In this document: positions 1-11,291 of the stretch, one piece after another
Layout of the letters: every line of letters begins with the position of its first letter
How positions within the stretch are numbered: the first letter of the stretch is position 1
From: Panax quinquefolius
Lineage: Eukaryota > Streptophyta > Magnoliopsida > Apiales > Araliaceae
DNA: 64,000 nucleotides
Assembly (NCBI GenBank): GCA_020205615.1
Contig: CM035152.1
Location: forward strand, 119,944,043 to 120,008,042
Direction of reading: 5' to 3'
Notes under the pieces: generated by a model
Database searches by the model: none
The model's input: the letters and a program-made list of their open reading frames with translations, nothing else
Told to the model about the DNA's origin: nothing
Position numbers and translations under genes: made by a program

Positions 1-2164
1 ACAATAATATAGAATTGAACAATGTTATTTAAATCAAAGATCGAATAACAACAATATACAATTGAATAGACATAGTATATATACAAAGTACTACATTCAA
101 AAGAGTTAGAACAATCTCATTTGAATCAATGAATTTAAACAGTATATGCTTTGAATAGCAATAACAAGAAATAGGAAAGTGAAACTCGCTCGGTGTAACG
201 AATTAGGTTATAAGAGCTTATACAACCATACACAAGATAGAATCAATAGGCTCGCTCAACTTTAACATAGGATTTACATAATGATAATTTAGGACTAGAA
301 AGCTTGCTTGACAATAACAAAATAACGGAATTATGGAACATGCATTCATTATAAGGATAATGAAGTTAGGGAACTTGCCTCGTGTGTAAGCTACACAAAT
401 ATAATAACATTCGCCAATTACCGTACACATACCATTGAAATCGCAATACCAATTAGTTATATTATCGTTAGCTTTATAAGTTTAACCCATTATTTAAGCT
501 ATAACCTTTAACTTAATGTCTAATCATGTTGGTTAACCATTCTTATTGATCTGAAATCTCACTATCGCTTAATATAAGCTTTGTCATTCACTTCTAACTC
601 TTGTAAACATCAATTTTCATTCATTACATAACTTGTTCAAATGATAACTTAAAATCTTCACATTTAGTATTACATTGCAATACAATCTGTTATTGTATGC
701 CATGTTATGATTTAACATCTTTATCATGCATGCCAATCTAGATTAGGTCCACATACTATGGTCTTCAAATAATCGAACTCATCGCTTAAAGCAGAGGCAT
801 ACAAAGTAGCATGTTACCGCCCAAGCCTTTTCTTAAGCGCAATTGCCTTATTTGAATACAAAATCTCAGAAGACCAATGGCACAGCTATGCCATTTCGAT
901 TATGGTATTACAAGAATTTGGCCAAAGATCTGTGAAAAAACTGCAAACAACTTCACTTTACTTGCACCACTGATACTCCAATTTATCCCAATTTCCACAG
1001 AAATTCACAAAACCTAACAACTAAAATCTTGTAATAACATCAATATGCATGAAATTCATAATTTTAACAATATAAGATTATATATAATCAACTTTCAAGG
1101 ATCAAAAATCATATTTTTCCAATTTCTTCACATTTTAACACTTTTATCGAATTCGATTACCAAAACTTTGTTTCTTAACCAATTAACACGATTTAAATTA
1201 TGTTGTTTTCGTTTCTTGACATATTAACAGAATCTAACATTAATTTATAGATTATATCAAGTATTGGGAATCAAATTTTGGACTTACACAAGACATTTAC
1301 ATAAACATAACACTGTTATTCTAACTTTCTTCTTGCAACCCAATTTCATGTATTTGATTACCAACAATTGTGCATATATTGATAATAATAGATTATAAAA
1401 TCATGTATACATGTTTATATCTCAATCCAACGTGACTTCCAATTCACAAAGAATAATCACTGAAAACCCAAAACATGGAAATTAAGAGTAAAGTATACCT
1501 TAAATCCTTAATTGTATATTAGCAAAAGATGGTGACACTCTCCTTACTCTTGACAATCTCAAAAAACTTTCTCTCCAAACCACTGTGTTTCTCTCTTCCT
1601 CTTCAAACCCTCTGTTCTTTAGCTTTTAGGAGAACACGCATAAATTATAAACTGATATGGCCTTTCCTCTCACGTACACTTCAGTTAACAAAACAAAGCG
1701 TTTATCGGGTATGTTATGCCAAAGGCCATAAGGCCATGTTTGGCTACACAGAATTCTCCCCCTCTTTCAATTTAGTTTTATAATCTTTATATTATATGGT
1801 CCTTGTGTCACACCTTAATTTAGTTAATTTAAATAACTTACAATAATAATTATAATTTTCATTATAATTATACATTATACTTAATAAATCATTATATATC
1901 TAATTTAATTATTAAATTAGACTAGAACATCATTTTATTTAATTTAATTATTTTCTTAAATATTAACCAATTCATTCAATTAAATTATTTCATTAAATTA
2001 AATTTTCAAACAATAATAAAATTTCCATTAATCAATTTAATTACTAAATTAGTGCACCACAATTTCATCAATTATTTATTTTTTTCTCAATAAATAAATT
2101 ATTTAAAGTATTTATTTAATTCAATAAATATTTAAATTAATTATAAAATTTCTCGATCGTTACA
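1..2164 (-). repeat. Partial LTR I, element-E family, cut by window start
   Basis: Read on the minus strand this begins TGTAACGATCGAG at 2164 and runs off the window at position 1. Its sequence follows the LTR of element E in inverse orientation: the AT-rich block at 1850-2150 matches the E LTR around 8400-8700, and the promoter-proximal block at 1500-1780 matches 8820-9070. It shares a GGCC-rich hairpin (about 1708-1740) and a GTATAC-type splice-donor region near 1495. The first about 190 bp of the E LTR are absent or replaced. No primer site or polypurine tract is seen next to the 2164 end, so this end faces outside the element. Solo LTR and full element are both possible. Short ORFs inside are antisense accidents. 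Confidence 0.7.
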
Positions 2165-3800
2165 TCAATAAAATACATTTATTCCTATCTTAGTAACACA
2201 ATCAAATTTCACATTAGCACACAATCGCGCTCCATAGTTTTGTAACCACCGTTTATATAGCTTGTAGAAAAGTATTAAGAAAGTTTGTAAAAATCTTTAG
2301 ATTCTTGGTTTCACATAGCCATTATGTGCTAGAACTCTTTAAACATCATGGTAATCATGTATTATGACTAAAAACATTATAACATACACGGTACAAGTTT
2401 ACAGATTATAAATAAAATCATCAGATAAAAGCTGCGGAGAGGCGCGCAGTGCTTCTAGTTAAGCTTAGGGACGGCAGTTTGCTACTGTCTCCCCCACTGA
2501 ACCGAGTTGAGCTTTGCTCTTCCTGGTGATGTCTCATTCCTTAGCATACATATAGCATATACATATGTACAAGGGGTCTTGGGTTTCACTAGGGTCATTT
2601 CACGTTCACTTTTTACATTACTATGGCCTTAGTTGAAATTTCGATAAAACGAGTTCATGAAGTCACGAAGTCAACTATATTAACCATCTATTCATATGAG
2701 AAGGTCATATAATATGAAATAAGCATGCTCGCATGTGTTCACATTATTTACACGTAGTTAATATTGTTCATCTGTTGAAACTTGTTTAAAAATCATACTT
2801 GAATAGCCTTCATTGTATCTACTAGGTCAATGTACATCTAGGTTATGTTTAGTCCCAATAGTGTATGAGCATGTCATATCAAAAGTTTCAGAATATCACT
2901 ACAAAATGTATAAAAAGCTTTGTTAAACAAATAATGTTCGAGGTTGTTTCTAAAAGTTCTTCCAAATCATGCTAATACTAGTTGATCACATGCAAGACAG
3001 TTTTATAAACCATAATTTCATGTATTACTAAGCCATATACGTATGCTACCAAGGTCAGGATTTAAAACACATAAGTTTCATCCAATTTTCTTTCAAAAAT
3101 TCCTTGTTTCCTTTTTAGAAAACATACATTAGGCAACTAAAATAATTCGTGATGAGTAAGGTGACTCTAGACCATAAGCTAAGCTTATTTTCATGAATAT
3201 CTTAGTCATATTAACATGTTAAGATTCATCGCTTCTTTATGAAGTCAAAATTCTGATTGGTACTGGTAGCAATTGCTTGGCTTCTAAATCAGTAGGGAGA
3301 CGCAGCATTCGCCTACCTACCCCGGACGATTCGAGAAAAGCCTCTGCTTTGGCAGAAATCAAAACCCATATACAAAATCTCTCACTTAGCATACTCAATA
3401 TTAACCACATTACACCTTACACATGTACATTAACTTAACTAACAACATGCTAGTAACTTCTAAGCCAATTCTTAATGATTTCCATGAAATTCTATAAATT
3501 GACCAATTTGGAAATTAAGAATAGGGAACAAGAATACTACCTCTGTTGGAGCTTGAATTACTAGACCTTTCTCCTAACTCAGATTGTTCACTCTTATAGG
3601 TAGTTCACACACCAATTACAACTCCACAGATACTCAGCAATTTAAAATTGAGAAGAGAAGAGCTTAATTTTTAGAGAATTTAATAACCATGTAAAGCCTT
3701 TTTCCACCAAATTTGTTTAGCAGGGAGAAGAAGAGAATGGTGGTTCATGGAGGTTTGGTAGAAAGTATTATATTGTTACTATTCAGCCTACTCCCTTCTT
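2165..3800 (-). repeat. LTR G, first segment, interrupted by H
   Basis: This AT-rich segment has the organisation of LTR F (16043-20053) from about its 17.2 kb position onward: scattered CATGC-rich text, then GC-rich islands (2430-2520 and 3285-3350), then a splice-donor-like ACCTC on the minus strand near 3541. It continues at 6364 after the solo LTR H. The promoter-distal part of G, equivalent to the first kilobase of F, is missing, either outside the window or displaced by LTR I. No coding capacity is seen. Assignment to the F family is by eye from the shared order of islands and the matching terminal sequence at 7504. Confidence 0.5.
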
Positions 3801-4324
3801 TGTGATGCCCCCAAAATAGGTATACATCACCCATTCTGAGTCGCTAAATACGTGGTATGGAACTTAAATACAAACTTCATTTATACAATACGACAAAACG
3901 TAGCTGAGAGTTTTAACACGAATATTATCTCATAGATAATATCCAAACTCAAATAAAGTTCTCATTATAATTATTATCACACTATTTCACAGAATAGTGA
4001 AGACTACTAAAGCAAACATCTGGATCGTTACTCCATTCCCCAACTAGTCCCATCTATATTCTCATTTCTTGAAGAGAACAATGAAAGAAAAGGGTGAACT
4101 CAACTAGTCCAGTAAAGAATATTATGACTAAGATAATGCAGAATAAATTATCGTTAGCCTTCAACAGTGTTAAACTGATAGAATACAATAGACAACAAGT
4201 TTAACTGCAGCAGAACAAGCAATCTATTAGAAGAGTCAAGTAGAGAATGATATCTACTATCTTTTATGATTTAAAAGTTTATCATTAATATTTTATCGCT
4301 GAGACTCAGCTCAATAAATAATCC

Positions 4325-4590
4325 ACATCACTGAATTATCCATGCATTACGGGCCAAGGATATTTATTATTATCACATCCATGAATCATCCATGCACTAC
4401 GGGCCAAAGATGTTCGTTATTATCACCAATGGTCATGATCATGCCATCAATTGTCCATCAATGCACTACGGGCCAATAAGGACTTTTACCACATTATTTG
4501 TAACATTATAGGTCATAATTATACCGATACATAGTCATAATCATACCAATCAACAGTCCATCTATGCACTATGGGCCAAAGATGACTTTC
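4325..4590 (-). repeat. Hairpin-motif array in LTR H
   Basis: There are four to five copies of a motif reading, on the minus strand, ATCTTTGGCCCGTAGTGCA followed by GGATG, spaced about 55-70 bp. The same motif recurs in LTRs A, C and D. The arms ATC(T/C)TTG and CA(T/A)(G/A)GAT can pair around an 11-nt loop, imperfectly in this copy. Confidence 0.7.
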
Positions 4591-4795
4591 ATTACAATAT
4601 AAGCATGAGGATGATAACAATGATAAAAATTCAATTAAGTAAAAGCAAGGATAAATTTTAAAGATTTATAAATCAATTTATCCAGAGTTTAAGAATGTCC
4701 AAATTGTCAACATGATAATTGCTTTGTGGAGTAAAATTCAAGAATAATATTCATGTATCAAAAATAATTTGGACAACAAAGAAATCAATTTTTAT

Positions 4796-4885
4796 CGTGA
4801 ATAGTGCCCTGGGTGAATAGTACCCGATTGAATAGTATCCCGTGAATAGTACTTCATGAATAGTACCCCGTGAATAGTACCCCAA
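4796..4885 (-). repeat. Short tandem GAATAGTACCCCGT-type block
   Basis: About five to six units of a GTGAATAGTACCCC-like 14-18 bp repeat lie here. They are the inverse of the TATTCACGAGTTACT units in the element C LTRs. No coding meaning is evident. Confidence 0.75.
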
Positions 4886-5283
4886 CATGAAAAGATTAAA
4901 ATTTAACAAGAATGTTTAAAAAAATATTCTTGTGAAACGATACTAGATGAAGCACAAATTTTAAGGATATTCTACTAATTTCAAGGAGTATAGAAGCAAT
5001 AGTTAACAAAATGAGTGTAGAATTCAGAATCTGTAACGAAATAATATTACTTACATATTACAGAGTATGGAAGAAAATATTATTTCTTATGAATATTGAA
5101 CAAAAAAAATATCCCTTACCTTAAAAGGAGAGTACTTCTGACTGGTAAGGCGGGGATATTCTTGAAGAAAACTTATATTGTGTTCTACGCTCAAAGCTTC
5201 CTTAACTCTAAAGAAATACGCTCAATATTATAGAAGAAGAATTATCTGATTCTGGTGTGATTTTCAATTCTAAACTAAGCATC

Positions 5284-5292
5284 CTATTTATA
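5284..5292 (-). promoter_or_regulatory. TATA box of LTR H
   Basis: TATAAATAG on the minus strand, followed downstream by a leader and the GTAAGGG splice-donor-like site near 5119. The same arrangement is seen in LTRs A, C, D and F, so this marks the LTR core promoter. Confidence 0.65.
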
Positions 5293-5487
5293 GGAGAATG
5301 GCAGGATACTATTTGAATTAGAAATCACAGGTGCACAGTAAAGGATTCACAGACAATTTTCAAGGGTGAACTTTTCTGAAAAAAATTGATTTTACTATGC
5401 AGCACTATGCACACACTATGCAGTACTATGCAACACTATGCAAATAATAAAATATAATATAATATATTCTATTATATATATACGTTA

Positions 5488-5490
<3 letters not shown>

Positions 5491-5529
<39 letters not shown>
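5491..5529. repeat. (AT)n microsatellite
   Basis: An uninterrupted AT dinucleotide run inside solo LTR H. Confidence 0.95.
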
Positions 5530-5531
<2 letters not shown>

Positions 5532-6363
5532 AGTAATAAAACAAAACTGAGATAACTTTCTCCCAATGATTTTGAAAAATGAGAAAGTGGGAGTCCATGT
5601 AATAAGCCAAATTTACAATAAATACTTCATAAAAATTCCCTCTATTTATCTCAATTCACTTGGCTTCACAAAACACATTTTAATAACATTTATTCATCAT
5701 TAATATTATAACTTGCAATATTAACAACCAGATCATTTTCAGAAAAGAGGGGGCTTTCCGATAAGGACTTCTCCTTATTGGCGCGCAATTAGGTGACTAA
5801 ACCCCTTTCCTCGATAGAACTTTCTAGACATCATCAATAATACAAATAATAATATGAATAACTTTGTCGTCTCAATTATTGATTAATAATATAAAATTTT
5901 GTGACAATAATTGAATCAATAACATGAGATACTATGCAGCAATTACTGTGGCAATAATTGAGTATAACTGAGTGACTTCTCACGTAAGCATCAATAATCA
6001 AAGATATTGTACAATACCGTATGCTACTGTGTAACCACACATATTACTGTAATTTTATCACCGAGTATTTCAACAGTTAACGGTAAAACTTTTGTCGTTA
6101 TTTTTATAAAAAGATATTTATGTCATTTTCTAACTCCGACGGTAATTCCTTTGTGGATTCCACCAATGATTATGCCGTTGTACGAATATTCCCTGATAAA
6201 ACGAATATTCCCCGACCAAATGAATATTTTATGACAACTTGCTTACTTTACAAAATTTATAAATATTACCCACAACTATAACATTATATCAAATCCACAC
6301 ATTATTATTCAAAAAGATATTTAGAAAAAAATAATCTTTATTCATAAAAGTTGGGTTCTTACA

Positions 6364-7504
6364 CTCTTCATCATTTGATTGCTGCTGAGAATAGACATTG
6401 GAGGAGAGGGTAGGCTTAGGCCAATGGCCTCAACACGTGAATGAAGAAAAGACACTCAATTTGGGACACTCTCTCCTAATACTCAGCATTTGCAAATGTG
6501 GAAATTTAGCATACTTAGGTTTTAATTCCCTTTTGGGTGTACAAATATAACTTTAATGAGATAATATTATTACATTGTGATAAGTTGGGGATATATACAT
6601 ATACATTTTCATATAATCAATGTACATTGGTTTAGTCCAATTAATATTTATAATAGGTATGAACACAATTCAGTTGGGTACTAACAACCCAATATTTCCA
6701 TAAAGCTTTATTATTTTGATTATACATAAATACTGAAATAAACATTTAATAGTAAATATTTATTTACTAGATTGATTTTCTTCCCTATATTAAAATACAC
6801 ATTTACTTGTTCCACCACACATGATGATGCCACAAAAACTCATCTCAATAAAATTATATGCATGGTTCACTTACTATTACAATATAGTTTTGTATAACAT
6901 TTATTCACATTTAAATGTCACACCTTATGCTATGTCAATGCATGAAGTAATTATATGGTACTACTACTTGCATGTTCCTATATCACACATGGTGGTACAT
7001 AACAACATTTAGTTAAATAATAATGTTCACATTAATAATAACATGGTAATTAGTCCACTATATCACTTACTCATATCCTATTTTATTAATGTTAATAATC
7101 CATCTTTGTAACTCATGTATACAACAAAGATTATTTTCCAAGTTTTACATCAAGGCCAGCTTGCGCTTAGTTCTAATCTGAGAATGGCGCAATTGCGCCC
7201 TCTGGAAAAAAACTCGGACTTGCCTCTTTGTAGAATTTAGTTCATACCCTAAATTAATTACTCTCTTCATTATTTTAATTAATAGTATACTTATTTTATC
7301 ACCTTACCACACTAGGCAATTTTCATAAGCATTAAGTTAAGCTTTTCATCAATTCCACCATAACACATAGTTGTCACATACTTAACTTAATTTAATTGAA
7401 TTACTATATCCCATGACACAAAAATATTTATTTATATTCAAATAAATATTTAACTTTTATTAATAAAATTATTAATATTATTCAGAAAATTCTCAGGCAT
7501 TACA
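6364..7504 (-). repeat. LTR G, second segment (promoter-distal 5' end)
   Basis: This is the continuation of LTR G after H. Read on the minus strand it starts at 7504 with TGTAATGCCTGAGAATTTT, close to the start of LTR F (TGTAATACCCGAGAATTTT at 20053). It is AT-rich and has a GC island at about 7155-7205 containing the perfect palindrome GGCGCAATTGCGCC. No ORF of note and no adjacent PBS or PPT are visible at 7504, so the element's exterior lies to the right. Confidence 0.6.
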
Positions 7505-7639
7505 ACAGCTACTCGAACTGTGGAAAATATATTTGGTGCTCATGATAACGTAGTCCAAATTATCGATGAAAGTATTGTTCGTAAAGCTCGTGATTCTAAC
7601 GGTTTCTTGTTGTGGGCATATGCTTCAAGAGGTAACTAA
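7505..7639 (+). pseudogene. Exon-like open stretch, unidentified
   Basis: Immediately after the end of LTR G there is an open frame of about 45 codons with balanced, non-AT-biased amino acid use, including GAHDNVVQIIDE and GFLLWAYASRG. It ends either at a TAA or, more suggestively, at an AGAG|GTAACT plant-type splice donor (GT at about 7631). The upstream part is lost or lies beyond LTR G. I do not recognise the family. It may be the broken exon of a host gene or of another transposon; the coding impression rests on composition only. Confidence 0.3.
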
Positions 7640-8211
7640 AAAAATTTAAACCGGTTCATATCCGTTATGTGTATGCTCTATTTTATTACATTGGTGTCAA
7701 AGTTATCTTGTGCTAGAATTTATGCTATACATGTTGTTCATTATGCCATGCGTGTGTTTTATATTTTTGCTACAAGACATAAAGCTTAAATAACATGTTA
7801 ATGGTAGGACATGTTAGTGATTTTATTTAAGCATAAAATATAAATATGTTCTAGCTTATATGATGGTTATATAGCGTGCAAAATTTTGTGTTAATTGGTT
7901 TTATCTTTTGTGAGAAATTTTAAACCCTAATTGGTTATGAAAGTTTTTAAAATTCAAAACTTTTTTTCTCGATCTTCGTATCATATTTTTGATCACATGG
8001 TTGTCTAGAAATTTTTGATACGAATCCATAGATATCAAATTTTTGATAGATTTTCGGGTTATTTGCATTTTTTGGACTTAAAATGAGTTAGTTATGGATA
8101 TTTTAAAAAAGGGTATCAAACTATAATTTTTTATCTGAAAACCCTAGTTAGAGGTTGAAGATGATGATGTGGCAGACGCATCATCACCACGTGGCAGCTC
8201 TTAAGTGGCTC
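7640..8211. other. Flanking DNA left of element E, no gene seen
   Basis: AT-rich, stop-rich sequence ends in a short block with CACGTGG motifs (8150-8211). That block continues on the far side of element E at 21293, showing that E inserted into it. I see no further gene, repeat or RNA. Confidence 0.6.
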
Positions 8212-11200
8212 TGTGACAGCCCGAATTTTTATAAGTTATTAAAATAGGAATGTAATAATTAAATTTATTATTATGAGATGTTTTGAGTTTGAGTATGTAT
8301 ATATACGTGCTATATATTTTGAAGTATGTGATCTGGTATCAAGAGAAATATATATTCATATATTGGGAAAGTGAGGTTTAATAGTTGAGTTAACTATTGA
8401 AGAAATTATATGAATTTTGTAATTTATTTTAAATATTTATTGAATTAAATAAATATTTTGAATAATTTATTTATTGAGAAAAATAAAAATTTATGAAATT
8501 GAGGTATAATAATTTAGTTACGTGTGTATGATAATTAAATTAAAGCAAAGGCAAATTTTATTCTTTGAAGATTTAATTTAATGAATTAATTAAATTAAAT
8601 GAGTTGTTTAATATTAAAGAAAATAGGTATATTAAATAAAGCGATGTTTAAGTCTAATTTATTAATTAAATTAGATATATAATTATTTATTAATCATCAG
8701 AATAATTATAATAAAAATTATAATTATTATAATGGTAAGCTATTTAAATTGGTGGCAGGTGTGACAAATAAAAACTATATAATATAATAATATAAAAATA
8801 AACTAGTAGAGGAGAATTGTGGTTAGCCAAATAAGGCCTTGTGGCCTTTGGCTTATTTTTTAATTGACGCCTATTGGTTTTTTAAACTGATGTATACGTG
8901 TGAGAGAGGGGAGTCAGGTTATATGTTGCGCATAATTCCTAAAGGCTAAGTTCAGAAAAGAGAAGGAAAAAGGAAACACAGAGGAAAAATTAAGGTTGAG
9001 AGCTTGAGAAAACTCTCTGAGATTGTCAAAAGGAAGAGAAGGGTTTGCTAAATCAAGGTATAATCTACCCTAACTCTAATTTTCTGTTTTGTGATTTTCA
9101 TTCTCTTGAAGTGAGATTTTGATAAGTTGTTGTATATGAGATATGGGTTATGGGTGTGCATAATTATGTTGTTGAATTTATTATTGTCATATATATATAC
9201 AGTAGTTAGAAATCAAATTCATGAGAATTGGCTTTGTAAGAAAGAAGTTAGAATGTCAGTGTATGCTCATATAATATGGCTTAGTAAGTACAAGATTTTA
9301 TGTTTAATATGTGTTATAATCTGTAAATTGATGTTGGATTATGTTAGTATGTGAAGAAACGAAAATAACATAGTTTAAATCGTGTCAATTGATTAAGAAA
9401 CGAAGTCGTGGCGATCGAATTCGCTAGAGATGTTAAAACATTAAAATAGAGTATGAACATGTGTTTTGGGTCAAATTTTAGGTTGGTTAATGTTTTTATA
9501 AATTGTTAGAATTCTAGTATGTTGTTGTTCTATGAATTATGAATCCATAGAATCAAAAACGGATTAATTTGGATGTGTATAACTTCAGTTATGAAGATTA
9601 GTAGGAGAAAAAGGGTCATAAATCGCGAAGAACAGTAGCTTCAGGTCTCGTTTCTGCTAACAGGCGCAGCTGCACTGTGCCCTAAGTCATTTGTGGTGTA
9701 GCTGCGCTATGCCCAAGGCTTAATTGGGCGCAGCTGCGCCCAAACTATGGCAGGTGTGACTGTTTTGACTTGTTTTAGTAAAATAGGCATAACATTTTCA
9801 TACGAACTTCGATTAAGACGATTCATGATGATCTGGAACAAGGACAAATAGACCTACAACTTTTATTCTTTAAGTTTTTAAATTTGAGGTCAGGAACAGT
9901 AGTCAAAATGGTCATCTTTATGACTGTTATGTTTTCGAAGGCAATCGGAGGGCGTCGGGCATGCATGTATGCAAGTGTGGTGCTCTTGACGATAAAAGAT
10001 GTTGTTCTAAGTTATAGAACATGAATATTATGAATTATAATGATTCTTAACATTAATAAATGATATATTAGATAAGTTGTATACGCATACTATGCACACA
10101 CAAGAGAGACAAATTGGGCGTGTGACGAATAAACGTCGAAACGCCGTGATAAGTGTTAATGAAAGTAAAAAGTGTTTTATATCAAATGAAATGAATATTA
10201 TAAGATATTGAATAGGGTTAATATAAAACCAATAATTAGTCCTATCGAGACTTAAACACTTGAATGAACTTCGAGTTTGACTAAGAAGAAATATAGTGAG
10301 TTATAAGTCTAAAGTTAACACAATCAAATTGATCATTGTGTATTGATTAATAAGAAGGGTTATGAGATGTAGAGTAAAGTTTACATTACAACTACTATGC
10401 GTTTCTATGTGACTAATAGTTTATGTGTATGATTATATAATTGTGTAGGGCACGTGAAGTGCAGATAACTATAAGCTGTTAAACTGTTATTGGTAAACAA
10501 CGATCAAGGCAAGTCTTTCAGTTCCTATTTGTTATGTTAACTTGATAATTAACTGTTTTAAATCTTTATTGCAAAGAGCATGATGTGTTATATATATGTT
10601 GAATGTATAAAACATTAAAGTCAATTTATGACTACGTTGATTAAGTAATGAATGCTGATTGAGTAAGGAACTCAATCTTTATACTTTTTATGTGAACTGC
10701 AGCATGTTTGTTATGTTAGTTTAATGTTTATGATATGTATGATAAGCATGTTATTATGTGTTACGTGATGCATGAAAACTGTTAGATCTTGCTGGGCTGT
10801 CGAGCTCAACTTTGGAAATAACCATTTTTGCAGGTTAAGGATTGAAGGTAACACTATGTGCTACTTGAATGACGTGGATCAGAAATAATACATGAAGATT
10901 AACATTTTAGTTAAAGTTGTTATTCCTTTATACCTTGATTAAAATTCATGAGATGTACTTAATATTTTATGATGTATAGTTTTATGTTGAGTTGTAAAGC
11001 TAAAGTTAGAGTTATCTGATATGTAAAGGTTATTGGATTGAAATGTAAAATTTTATAAAACAACAGTGATAAAGTGAATCATAAAATAAGATTGATTCAA
11101 AGACATATAGATGATAAAGGTTTTGATTCAGGGAATTAAAGTAAAAAGACATAAAAGTTTAAATTATTCCGCATTTTATAAAGTTTAACATCGAGTAATG

Positions 11201-11277
11201 ATGTAAAATCAGAAGTTAGACGTGTTATTAACAACCGAAATCGATAATTGAATTGTGTGAAATTTGGGGTCATTACA
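8212..11277 (+). repeat. 5' LTR of element E
   Basis: Begins TGTGACAGCCCG and ends GGGGTCATTACA, 3066 bp. It contains a GGCC-rich hairpin at about 8833-8862 (GCCAAATAAGGCC paired with GGCCTTTGGC), a donor-like CAAG|GTATAAT (GT at 9058), a GC-rich palindromic island (9655-9760) and an acceptor-like TTTTTGCAG ending at 10833. Most of the LTR would therefore lie in a leader intron if both sites are used. No canonical TATA box is obvious; transcription probably starts between about 8870 and 9000. Confidence 0.9.
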
Positions 11278-11279
11278 GT

Positions 11280-11291
11280 TGGTATCAAAGC
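11280..11291 (+). promoter_or_regulatory. Primer binding site of element E
   Basis: TGGTATCAAAGC starts 3 bp after the LTR end and is complementary to the 3' end of initiator tRNA-Met in the usual plant gypsy pattern, with one difference from TGGTATCAGAGC. Confidence 0.85.

Larger units (their letters stand above)
3801..6363 (-). mobile_element. Solo LTR H, gypsy (Tekay-like), inserted in G
   Basis: The plus strand starts TGTGATGCCCCC and ends TTCTTACA, the inverse of a TGTAAG...GGGGGCATCACA LTR like those of elements A and C. There is no interior, so it is a solo LTR of 2563 bp. Flanks TTCTT (3796-3800) and CTCTT (6364-6368) look like a 5-bp target duplication with one mismatch. On the minus strand it carries a TATAAATAG box (5284-5292), a GTAAGGG splice-donor-like site (GT at 5118-5119), a CACG-type tandem block (4796-4885) and a hairpin-motif array (4325-4590). 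It probably formed by recombination between the two LTRs of a full element. Confidence 0.85.

Noticed and set aside
1529..1783. 84-codon ORF in LTR I
   Set aside because: Antisense to the leader of an E-family LTR; no coding signal.
2165..7504. Idea that G is a full element rather than an LTR
   Set aside because: No primer site, polypurine tract or coding remnant was found, and the order of landmarks matches solo LTR F.
8833..8862. GGCC-rich hairpin as a bacterial-type terminator
   Set aside because: The context is a plant LTR and no T-run transcription stop follows; it is listed only as LTR structure.
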